Source: Burkholderiales bacterium UBA2647 (GTDB lineage Bacteria > Pseudomonadota > Gammaproteobacteria > Burkholderiales > Burkholderiaceae_E). From it: a DNA stretch of 17,027 bases. This document shows, in pieces, positions 6,941 to 14,070 of this stretch. Both the position numbers and the translations under genes were made by a program. Position 1 is the stretch's first letter; each line of letters opens with the position of its first letter. The notes under the pieces are model-generated. The model was not told where the DNA came from, ran no database searches, and saw only the letters and a program-made list of their open reading frames with translations. The stretch lies in the NCBI GenBank assembly GCA_002359635.1, contig DENJ01000053.1:685-17711 (forward strand), given 5' to 3'.

Positions 6941-7315
6941 TCATTTGAGGACAAAGCGTGCAGTAGACTGCTTACCACCCAAAGAAATGACGGCGGCCAC
7001 TTTCGTGCCAGCACTGACTTTGTAACTTCCGGTCGCCTCCAGTTTGTCCCCGCTGGGCTTGAGATCGATCTCTTGCTTTTCAGCGCCGGTCAGCAGCGTC
7101 AATTTGGCTGAGGCTTTGGACACATCAACTGCCTTGCCGTGGTCTCGGACATAAAGACGCAGCGTCGTGGTGTTGGCCACCAGTTCGTAGTCGATATCCT
7201 TGACCGTGGTCAGAATGCCTCCGTGCATGGGTTTGTGATCGCCATCGTTGGGGCCAGCCCAAGCGAGTCCGCTCAGCAGCAGCGACGAAGTGATTAAGAA
7301 AGTGCGGAATTTCAT
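6941..7315 (-). CDS. Small periplasmic protein at the end of the czc operon
   Basis: The protein has 124 residues. A clear Sec signal peptide (1-20, cleavage after AWA) puts the mature protein in the periplasm. Mature residues D26-H27 and M30-H31-G-G could bind metal. The rest is predicted beta sandwich: IDYELV, then LRLYVRDHGKAVD and SAKLTLL, ending TARFVLK. This resembles YtkA/FixH-like Ig-type domains found with metal efflux genes and resembles the other small protein of this cluster (11628-12164). AAGGAA precedes the start, and czcA ends 38 bases upstream, so it is probably the last gene of the operon. A periplasmic metal-binding or pump-accessory role is inferred. Confidence 0.7.
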   Translation of the reverse strand: MKFRTFLITSSLLLSGLAWAGPNDGDHKPMHGGILTTVKDIDYELVANTTTLRLYVRDHGKAVDVSKASAKLTLLTGAEKQEIDLKPSGDKLEATGSYKVSAGTKVAAVISLGGKQSTARFVLK

Positions 7316-7353
7316 GAGATTTCCTTTTTAGGGTTGAGGTAGAAAACTAGATG

Positions 7354-10300
7354 TCAGAACGCTTCGGCGTCCTTGTCTTGCAAAAGCGCCTCGGCCGGCT
7401 TGCGACCAAAGAGCCAGAACATCGCAGGCGTCAGAAATGTGTCGAGCAACGTGGAACTGATCAGGCCAGAGAAGATCACTACAGCCACCGGATGCAAGAT
7501 CTCGGTGCCCGGGCGCTCGGCCTCGAAGAGCAGAGGTGCCAGCGCAAAAGCGGTCACCAACGCGGTCATCAAGACTGGGCTCAAACGCTCCAACGATCCA
7601 CGCAGGATCATCTGCGTGTTGAAGGACTCTCCCTCAAAGCGCATGAGGTTGATGTAGTGGCTAACCTTCAAAATCCCGTTGCGCACTGAAATACCCGCCA
7701 GGGTGATAAAGCCGATCAGGGCTGCCACCGACAAGGGCTGACCTGACAACCACAGTCCCAACACGGCACCCACGAGGGCGAGAGGAATGTTCACCATGAT
7801 CAAGGCCGACAAAACGGTGGACTTGTAGCGGCTGTAGAGCACCACAAACATCAGCACCACAGAGACAACCGAGAGCAAGGAGATAAGGCGCGATGCTTCT
7901 TCTTGCGCCTGGAATTGCCCCCCAAGGGTGATGAAGTAGCCCTCTGGCAGTCGAGACTCTGCAGTGACTTTGCGGATATCGGCTACGACCTCCGAGAGCG
8001 GCCTACCCGAAGCGTTGGCGGAGATCACGATGCGACGCTTGCCGTTGTCCCTGCTAATCTGGTTCGGTCCATCAGCGTCTTCAATCGTGGCAATCTTGGA
8101 CAAAGGCACCCTGCCCAAGGGCGTTTCGATCAATATCTGGCCAAGGCCTTCAAGCGAACGGGCAGACTCTGGCAAGCGCACGACCAGCGCAAAGCGTCGA
8201 CCTTCTTCCATGATCTGAGTGACACGTTCGCCTTCGGCCAATGCTTGCAGTGTCGAAAGCACTTGTGCGCCCGACAGTCCGTATTGGGCTACCGCAGCGT
8301 AGTCCAACCGAACCTTGATTTGCGGCGCAAGAACTTGCTTTTCAATTTGCAGATCGGCGATGCCTTGGATACCTGCAAGTCGGGAGCGCAAGGTGTCGGC
8401 TTGCCCTCGAAGCACATCCAGGTCTTCGCCGAAAATCTTGATAGCGATTTGTGAACGAACGCCAGAGAGCATGTGATCGATCCGGTGAGAGATCGGCTGT
8501 CCCACCTCGATGGAGGCTGGCAAATTGGCCAGTCGCGCACGAATATCTGCACGAACCTCATCCATCGAACGAGTCAGCTCTCCTGAGGGTTTGATCCCCA
8601 CATCCAGTTCGCTCACATGAACGCCCTCGGCGTGCTCATCGAGCTCAGCGCGTCCACTGCGCCTGCCAACGTGCACCACTTCCGGTACTTGCTTGACCAA
8701 CACTTCGGCCTGGCGCGCCAGGGCAGACGATTCAGTCAGCGTGACGCCTGGGTTCAGTCGCAGGCCCACGAGCAGCGTGCCCTCATTGAAGGGGGGCAAG
8801 AAAGTGGTGGGGAAGAATGGGACAGCTGTGGCTGCCAGCAGGACCGCAACCCCTGCGCTGGCCATGGCCACGCGAGGCTTGTCCAGAACCACCTTCAAGC
8901 TGCTCTTGTACCGTTGCTTGAGCCAGGCGAGCACCTTGGTGTCGCCATGGTCCAGATTCTTCATCCGGGGCAGCAGGTAGTAGCTCAGCACAGGGGTCAT
9001 CGTGACCGATACGAGCAATGAGGCCAGTGTCGAGATGATGAAAGCGATGCCCAGCGGTACAAACAGCTTGCCCTCCAGCCCCGGCAACGCGAACAGAGGC
9101 AAAAAGACCAGAACAATGATCACCGTCGCATAGAGGATGGCTGAGCGGACTTCCATGGACGCCTTGGCTACAAGCGAGAGCAGCGGCTGGCGTTGGCTGG
9201 CATCCTTGGCACGGTCTTCTTTGAGACGGCGCAGGATGTTCTCCACATCCACCACGGCGTCGTCCACCAGTCCACCGATGGCAATGGCCAGTCCACCAAG
9301 CGTCATGGTGTTGATCGACAGGCCGAAGTACTTGAACACCAGTGCCGTGATGAAAATCGACACCGGGATTGCGGTGAGCGCGATGATGGTGGGGCGCACC
9401 GTCCCTAGGAAGAAGAAAAGGATCGCGGCCACAAAGACCGACGCGCCAATGAGCTTGCCTTGCAGCGTCGAAATCGACGCCTCGATGAAGCTGGCCTGAC
9501 GGAATGTCACACGTGGGGCCTCCATCCCTGCGGGCAGGGAAGCCTTGAGGTCCGAAATGGCTTCCTCGATGGACTTGGTCAAGCTGGTGGTGTCAGCCGT
9601 GGGTTGCTTTTGAACGCCCAGGATCACCGCTGGCTTACCTTCAAAGCCTGCATCGCCCCGCTTGATGGCCGCAGCAAAAGTAATCTCGGCGATTTGTCGC
9701 AACAAAATGGGTTGCCCGTTCTTGGCGGCAATGGCCAGGTTGCGCAAGTCCTCCAGACGGGACGTGCGGCCCAGATTCCGGATCAGGTACTCGCGCCCAT
9801 TGAGCTCCAGAAATCCCCCGGATGTGTTGGCCGAGAACCCGCGCAGGGCAGACTCCAACTGGTCCAAAGAAATACCTAGATCCGCCATGCGTGCGGTATT
9901 GGGCTGAACCTGAAATTGACGAACTTCGCCGCCGATAGGGATGATCTGTGCGACACCCGGTATGGACAGAAGACGCGGGCGGAGTACCCAGTCGGCGTAC
10001 TCACGCACGGCCATGGGTGAGATCTTTTGCGGATCGACAGGAATGGCGATCTGCATGATCTCACCCATGATGGAGCTGATGGGGCCCATGCGGGGCATCA
10101 CCCCGGCAGGCAAACCTTGCTCCATGGCCGAGAGCCTTTCCGACACCAATTGGCGTGCCCGGAAAATCTCCGTGTCCCAATTGAAAGTCACGTACAAAAA
10201 AGACAGCCCCGCCGAGGATGTCGATCGAATCGACTCCACACCAGGCAATCCGTTCATGGCCGTTTCCAGCGGGAAGGTGATCAACTGTTCCACCTCTTCG

Positions 10301-10473
10301 GCCGCCATCCCGCCAGCCTCGGTCATGATCGTGACCGTCGGCTTGTTCAGATCCGGAAAGACATCCACCGGCGTTCGGGTCAGAGTGAATGCCCCGTAGG
10401 CCATTAATACGGCGCCAGCAATCAGCACCAGTAGCCGATTGGCCAGACTGTTTTCGAGAAGCCACTTAAACAT
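7354..10473 (-). CDS. czcA: HME-RND heavy-metal efflux pump subunit CzcA
   Basis: The protein has 1039 residues, the usual length for an inner-membrane RND pump that uses proton flow to drive metal export through CzcB and CzcC. TM1 lies at about 11-31, followed by the first periplasmic porter region. TM2-TM6 lie between about 340 and 500, then comes a second porter region and a last helix block ending near 1025. The TM4 motif reads GLVDDAVVDVEN (401-412), with the acidic residues of proton relay; classical CzcA has DGAVVIVEN there, so the metal preference may differ from Co/Zn/Cd. The second periplasmic region has a His/Glu-rich DEHAEGVH (612-619). AAGGAG lies 7 bases before the ATG, and czcB ends 11 bases upstream. 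Confidence 0.93.
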   Translation of the reverse strand: MFKWLLENSLANRLLVLIAGAVLMAYGAFTLTRTPVDVFPDLNKPTVTIMTEAGGMAAEEVEQLITFPLETAMNGLPGVESIRSTSSAGLSFLYVTFNWDTEIFRARQLVSERLSAMEQGLPAGVMPRMGPISSIMGEIMQIAIPVDPQKISPMAVREYADWVLRPRLLSIPGVAQIIPIGGEVRQFQVQPNTARMADLGISLDQLESALRGFSANTSGGFLELNGREYLIRNLGRTSRLEDLRNLAIAAKNGQPILLRQIAEITFAAAIKRGDAGFEGKPAVILGVQKQPTADTTSLTKSIEEAISDLKASLPAGMEAPRVTFRQASFIEASISTLQGKLIGASVFVAAILFFFLGTVRPTIIALTAIPVSIFITALVFKYFGLSINTMTLGGLAIAIGGLVDDAVVDVENILRRLKEDRAKDASQRQPLLSLVAKASMEVRSAILYATVIIVLVFLPLFALPGLEGKLFVPLGIAFIISTLASLLVSVTMTPVLSYYLLPRMKNLDHGDTKVLAWLKQRYKSSLKVVLDKPRVAMASAGVAVLLAATAVPFFPTTFLPPFNEGTLLVGLRLNPGVTLTESSALARQAEVLVKQVPEVVHVGRRSGRAELDEHAEGVHVSELDVGIKPSGELTRSMDEVRADIRARLANLPASIEVGQPISHRIDHMLSGVRSQIAIKIFGEDLDVLRGQADTLRSRLAGIQGIADLQIEKQVLAPQIKVRLDYAAVAQYGLSGAQVLSTLQALAEGERVTQIMEEGRRFALVVRLPESARSLEGLGQILIETPLGRVPLSKIATIEDADGPNQISRDNGKRRIVISANASGRPLSEVVADIRKVTAESRLPEGYFITLGGQFQAQEEASRLISLLSVVSVVLMFVVLYSRYKSTVLSALIMVNIPLALVGAVLGLWLSGQPLSVAALIGFITLAGISVRNGILKVSHYINLMRFEGESFNTQMILRGSLERLSPVLMTALVTAFALAPLLFEAERPGTEILHPVAVVIFSGLISSTLLDTFLTPAMFWLFGRKPAEALLQDKDAEAF

Positions 10474-10484
10474 CGCGTGACTCC

Positions 10485-11615
10485 TTAGCGGACTTGATTG
10501 ATGAGTGTTGCGCCCTGAGTCGCCACACGATCACCGGATTTCAGACCCGAGGTCACCGTGACGCTTGCACCGTCCAGTGGTTCAAAGGTGACGGTGCGAG
10601 GTTCAAACTTTTCAGGTGCAGTCTTGACCCAGATCACGTTCTGATTGGCTGCGTTCTTCATCAGTGACGCTTGGGGCACCGGGATGCCCTGCGTTCTTTG
10701 CTTGGACTGAACGACCACTTTGACCGGTTGCCCAACGGCCAAACCCAGAAGTACCGGACTCTGCGCCTGGAAATTCAAGGGCAGTGCCTGCTCGCGCAAG
10801 CTGCGGGCAGCACCAATGAAGCTCAGAGGCACACGCTGATCACCGACCGCCAGTGTGGCACCGCCAATGTTGCTCGCAATTGCGCCATCAAAAGCCAGTG
10901 CTTCGATCCGCAGCCGTTTCGGATCGACGATTTCAAAGAGCAGTTCGCGGGCGTCGACCACCTGACCTGCGACGACTTGGGTAGACGCAATCACCCCGGA
11001 TACCGGGGCCAAGAGTGCTTCCTTGCTGGCCAAGCCTGCGCTGACGGCCGACATGCGGTCCGTCAAGCTGATCACCTCGCTCTCAGCAGCTTCCACCTCT
11101 TTGCGTGGCACGGTGTCCGACAGTTCACGCAAACGCGCCAGACGCTTTTCGGCAAGCGCCTTGGCAGCACGGATCTCAGCTAACTGAGCCGATTGGCTGG
11201 CTTTCTCCAGCGGGGCAACAGCTGAGACTACATAGGCCAGCACCTCGCCTTTTTTCACAGTCTGACCCGCGTTGGGCAAGCCATTGGGCCCGGGCTCGAT
11301 CCGTCCAGCATTGATGGGTTGAACTTTCCCTCCAGCGTTCGGGTCCATCAGCACCCGTGCGTTGAGTTCAAAGGCGCGAGGCAGCTCGGCAGTCTCCACC
11401 ACCAGCGTCCTGACATTGAGTTGGCGCTGCGCTGGCTTGGGCAAGAAGACGCTGCCATCGGCCATGCGTTGCGGGCCATTGGCATGTCCCACGACAGGGG
11501 CTGCGCCGTGGTCATGACCCTCACCAGCGAAAGACGGCGCGCCAGCGCCAGATAGGCTCAAAGTTGCCGCCAGAGCGAGCCAATGGAGCTTTTTCACAGT
11601 GTTTTTGGTTTTCAT
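10485..11615 (-). CDS. czcB: RND periplasmic adaptor (membrane fusion protein) CzcB
   Basis: The protein has 376 residues. A Sec-type signal (1-30, ending SFA) leads to a mature N-terminus with a histidine cluster, GEGHDHGAAPVVGHANG (31-47), that probably binds metal in the periplasm. DGSVFLPKPAQRQLNVRT (53-70) is typical of metal-type adaptors. Lipoyl-like halves lie at about 95-130 and 199-232, separated by an alpha-hairpin of about 133-195 (EIRAAKALAEKRLARLRELS) that should contact CzcC. Beta-barrel and membrane-proximal regions follow. There is no lipobox cysteine. AAGGAG precedes the start at a normal distance. Stop and start spacing to its neighbours is 11-12 bases, so it is firmly in the operon. 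Confidence 0.92.
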   Translation of the reverse strand: MKTKNTVKKLHWLALAATLSLSGAGAPSFAGEGHDHGAAPVVGHANGPQRMADGSVFLPKPAQRQLNVRTLVVETAELPRAFELNARVLMDPNAGGKVQPINAGRIEPGPNGLPNAGQTVKKGEVLAYVVSAVAPLEKASQSAQLAEIRAAKALAEKRLARLRELSDTVPRKEVEAAESEVISLTDRMSAVSAGLASKEALLAPVSGVIASTQVVAGQVVDARELLFEIVDPKRLRIEALAFDGAIASNIGGATLAVGDQRVPLSFIGAARSLREQALPLNFQAQSPVLLGLAVGQPVKVVVQSKQRTQGIPVPQASLMKNAANQNVIWVKTAPEKFEPRTVTFEPLDGASVTVTSGLKSGDRVATQGATLINQVR

Positions 11616-11627
11616 GTGGATGGCTCC

Positions 11628-12164
11628 TTAAGCACGACGGGTTTTTTGACGGAAGCGAACTATGACGCCCAGCGTTAGCAGCGCAAGTAAACCGGCGCCG
11701 ACCCACATCGCGTTGGTTTTCCATGCAGAGCGAAGTCCTGGCACGCTTTCATCGGTGTGCAAATCAAGTTCCGTCGCCAATAAATCGGTCAGGTCACCGG
11801 CCTGGATGGTTGCGGTGATCGGCATCACGCCGGTCTTGAGTGTGTCCTTGAGGGTGATCTCATACTCACCCTCGCCATGCTTTTGCGCTTTGTATTTGTT
11901 GCCTGCGATGTCCAACTCGATTTGGGCGTCGTTGACCGGGCCGTTGTCTTTGAAGCGGTCCAGATAAAGCGTGACCAGCTTTCCATTGAGGATGCCAACC
12001 AGCTCAAGATCCTCAGACGTTGCGGTAAACCGGGGCAGCGCAGATCCAGTGGCTTGCGGTGCGGTGTCTCCGTGGTCGTGACCAGGTCCTGCGACAGCCA
12101 ATGGGCTAAGGAGTGTGAATATCAGTGCCAAAAAAATGGCCCCAGTCGATTGAATGAACTTCAT
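11628..12164 (-). CDS. Periplasmic, C-terminally anchored protein between czcC and czcB
   Basis: The protein has 178 residues from the chosen start. The signal peptide is 1-25 (AVA cleavage) and the mature end begins GPGHDHGD, a possible metal-binding stretch. Residues 48-135 form a predicted beta sandwich (LELVGILNGKLVTLYLDRF, then VNDAQIELDIAG and GEYEITL), and one TM helix lies at about 151-169 followed by FRQKTRRA in the cytoplasm. I chose ATG 12164 because AAGGAA precedes it and a signal peptide starts there; the in-frame ATG at 12230 would read back into czcC. Similar small proteins accompany czcB in some beta-proteobacterial efflux operons, but I know no established function. It may hand metal to the adaptor. 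Confidence 0.75.
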   Translation of the reverse strand: MKFIQSTGAIFLALIFTLLSPLAVAGPGHDHGDTAPQATGSALPRFTATSEDLELVGILNGKLVTLYLDRFKDNGPVNDAQIELDIAGNKYKAQKHGEGEYEITLKDTLKTGVMPITATIQAGDLTDLLATELDLHTDESVPGLRSAWKTNAMWVGAGLLALLTLGVIVRFRQKTRRA

Positions 12165-12196
12165 GGTGTTCCTTAATTCTTTGGTGATGAGCGGGG

Positions 12197-13465
12197 TCAC
12201 TGGGGCAACAAGCCCAAGGACTGGCGCCACGCAGAAATGGCGGTGGCCAGATCGATTCGGCTGCGCGCTTCTTGTCGCTCTGCTTCAACGGCCTCGGCCT
12301 CGATGCGCAAGCGAGTGGGCAGATCGGTCTCGCCCAGCCTGAATGACTTGTCAAAAAAGCCACGAGACTCCCGGGCCAGCTTGGCTCTCCGCTGGGCTGC
12401 GTCGAGCTGGATGCGTGCGGCCTCGACGCGAGAAGCAGCGCCTCGCTGATCGGCCTGGATTCGATCTCTCTCAAGGATTAGTTGAGACTGCACTTCAATG
12501 GCTTCTGCCTGCGCCGTCGCGACACGGGCGTCATACCTGGGCCCTGCACCAAACGGCACTCGAATGCCGATGAGCACCGTCTGGCCATACCGTTCTCCAA
12601 ATGCGCCACGGTCCCGCGTGGTGGCGACCGTCACCTCGGGGTTGGAGCGTTTCTGGGTGCTGATCAGGCCAGCCGTGCGTTCGGCAACAGCGATACGGTC
12701 TTCCAGCTCTGCAATGAGTGGGTGACGGGCTGCTGGGGCCGGAGCTGGAGAAGGTTCACCCGTTGTGTTGTGGGGCGATTCAGGTGTCGCGAGTCCGCCC
12801 GTGAGCGCATTGAGCTGCGCCAACGCAACCGCCGAGGCAGCCTGTGCCTGCGCTGCTAGCGCCTCGGCCGCTGCCACAGCGCCTTCTGCCTGATGCTGAT
12901 CTGATCGCGCCAGGTCACCTGCCTGCGTCCTTCTGGCAACGTCTGCGGCTAGCCGCCTAGCGTTGGCCAACTGCTCACGCGCCATTTCGGCATCTACGCG
13001 AGCACGCTGCCAGTTCCACCAGGCATCCCTAACGGATGAGGCGAGCCGCAGCTGTGAGGCGAGAAGCCTGCGCTCTACAAAAGAGATTTCTGCCTGCGCC
13101 AAGTCGGCACTGGCCGTGCGCTGCCCAGGGAGCCAGAGCGGAACTGCGATGCCGATCTCTGCTTCACGCGCACCGTTGTTACCGGTCGCCCGGTCCGATC
13201 GCTGACTGATCTCAACAGACGGCGCCTCGGGTGACAGCAGGCCTGCAGCCTTTGCTTGGGCCTGCGCGGCGTCCCGTCGCGACTGCAGCGCGCGCGCTTC
13301 CGGCTGCCTTTGCCAAGCCGTCTCAAAAACTTCCTTCAATGACGCCACACCGGTTGGCGCAGCGCCAGAAGTGCTCTGTGCGTGAGCGCTTAAGACCCAG
13401 CAACTCAAAGTAACAACCGACAGCACAATTCGAAGAGGTGCTGTCCTTTTTTCGTTCAAACGCAT
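12197..13465 (-). CDS. czcC: Outer-membrane efflux channel CzcC (TolC family)
   Basis: The protein has 422 residues. A signal peptide of about 29 residues (ending SAHA) precedes two repeats rich in Ala, Arg, Gln and Glu that should form the coiled-coil tunnel, for example RLAADVARRTQAGDLARSDQ and RRAKLARESRGFFDKSFRLG, the latter followed by the conserved family motif ETDLPTRLRIEAE. IGIRVPFGAGPRYDAR is a beta-strand region of the outer-membrane barrel. It is the outer-membrane part of CzcCBA and exports metal outside the cell. GGAGATGA lies just before the start. czcI precedes it by 147 bases and a small periplasmic gene follows by 32 bases. Confidence 0.93.
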   Translation of the reverse strand: MRLNEKRTAPLRIVLSVVTLSCWVLSAHAQSTSGAAPTGVASLKEVFETAWQRQPEARALQSRRDAAQAQAKAAGLLSPEAPSVEISQRSDRATGNNGAREAEIGIAVPLWLPGQRTASADLAQAEISFVERRLLASQLRLASSVRDAWWNWQRARVDAEMAREQLANARRLAADVARRTQAGDLARSDQHQAEGAVAAAEALAAQAQAASAVALAQLNALTGGLATPESPHNTTGEPSPAPAPAARHPLIAELEDRIAVAERTAGLISTQKRSNPEVTVATTRDRGAFGERYGQTVLIGIRVPFGAGPRYDARVATAQAEAIEVQSQLILERDRIQADQRGAASRVEAARIQLDAAQRRAKLARESRGFFDKSFRLGETDLPTRLRIEAEAVEAERQEARSRIDLATAISAWRQSLGLLPQ

Positions 13466-13612
13466 GACTCATCTCCAATGGTGAAAACATCCAAGGAGAT
13501 CAGCGAGCAGCGACTCAGGGGTCGCGGGCTTCAGTGCGTAACGCTTAATGCGTCATGCACACCAGCGCACAAGGGATTCGAAAAAGGGAAGAGGAAACCC
13601 GAGGCTCGCCGA
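13466..13612 (-). other. czcI-czcC intergenic region (147 bases)
   Basis: I see no gene here. On the minus strand, a small stem ACGC/GCGT around ATTAA lies at about 13546-13558 inside a larger imperfect repeat, GTGC...GCAC. No convincing -35/-10 pair is visible. The gap is long for an otherwise tight operon, so it may hold a secondary promoter or an mRNA-processing site. Confidence 0.3.
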
Positions 13613-13966
13613 TCAGGCAAGCGTGGGCCACTGAGGCCGTTCAGGCCGCTTTGTGAGCGCTAGAGAAGGGTTGACGTTGTAGTCGAACGGGTAATCCCGA
13701 TCTGTCGCTGCTGTAGGCGTTGTCAGATCACTGGCCAGAGCCACAGAACAACCCAAGTGGCACGTCGCGCAGTCATGATGAACCCCAGCAGATGAAACGC
13801 CGTCTTTGACGGGTTCATGTTGGTCTGCGGCTTGATGGTCGTGACTGTGGTGGCCTGGGTGGTTGGCAGTCACACCTGATTCATGTTGGCAATAACCAGC
13901 CACTGTTGCCCAGCTGAACTGCAAGGGCAACAGAACCAGCAAGATGATTGCCAAGTACCGTTTCAT
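13613..13966 (-). CDS. czcI: CzcI-type periplasmic metal-response protein
   Basis: The protein has 117 residues from the chosen start. MKRYLAIILLVLLPLQFSWA is a signal peptide, and YCQHES follows at once, a hallmark of CzcI proteins of Cupriavidus-type czc operons. The mature part is rich in histidine (HPGHHSHDHQAADQHEP) and has HHDCATCHLGC, a likely metal-binding Cys/His cluster. CzcI lies immediately before czcC in the known czcICBA order, as here. Its role in other operons is thought to be regulatory or periplasmic metal binding and is not fully settled. The start at 13966 has no clear Shine-Dalgarno sequence; a longer in-frame ORF from 14152 would overlap cadA and is unlikely. The absence of a ribosome site deserves attention. 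Confidence 0.85.
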   Translation of the reverse strand: MKRYLAIILLVLLPLQFSWATVAGYCQHESGVTANHPGHHSHDHQAADQHEPVKDGVSSAGVHHDCATCHLGCSVALASDLTTPTAATDRDYPFDYNVNPSLALTKRPERPQWPTLA

Positions 13967-13972
13967 AGCTTG

Positions 13973-13993
13973 ACAGTGTAGTAGCTTTAGGCT
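13973..13993. promoter_or_regulatory. Candidate second CadR/MerR-type dyad near the czcI start
   Basis: Read on the plus strand the dyad is ACAGTGTAG-TAG-CTTTAGGCT, and a TTGACA hexamer (13970-13975) overlaps its left end. Aligned with the cadA operator on the minus strand, read from TTGAC, 19 of 31 positions agree, including AGT-x-GCT at the centre. As a plus-strand promoter its -10 region (CGAAGG) is poor. On the minus strand TACACT is a possible -10 for czcI. It could be an operator for czcI or a remnant. Confidence 0.35.
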
Positions 13994-14015
13994 TCGAAGG
14001 CCACTAGCCCGGTTG

Positions 14016-14040
14016 TTGACCTCATGAATCCTGAGGCCAA
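14016..14040. repeat. Inverted repeat between cadA and czcI
   Basis: TTGACCTCA (14016-14024) faces TGAGGCCAA (14032-14040) across a 7-base loop. It forms a 9-bp stem with one G-T wobble in RNA of the minus strand. No T-run follows on either strand. It lies 31 bases past the cadA stop and may be a hairpin or operator. Confidence 0.45.
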
Positions 14041-14070
14041 TCAAGAGGGGTGGCCTGTAAATGGCGGCCC

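Noticed and set aside
8617..9021. Plus-strand ORFs opposite czcA
   Set aside because: They are antisense frames of a long, well-conserved pump gene and show no family features.
12165..12230. Upstream start for the 178-aa protein
   Set aside because: It runs into czcC and hides the signal peptide that begins at 12164.
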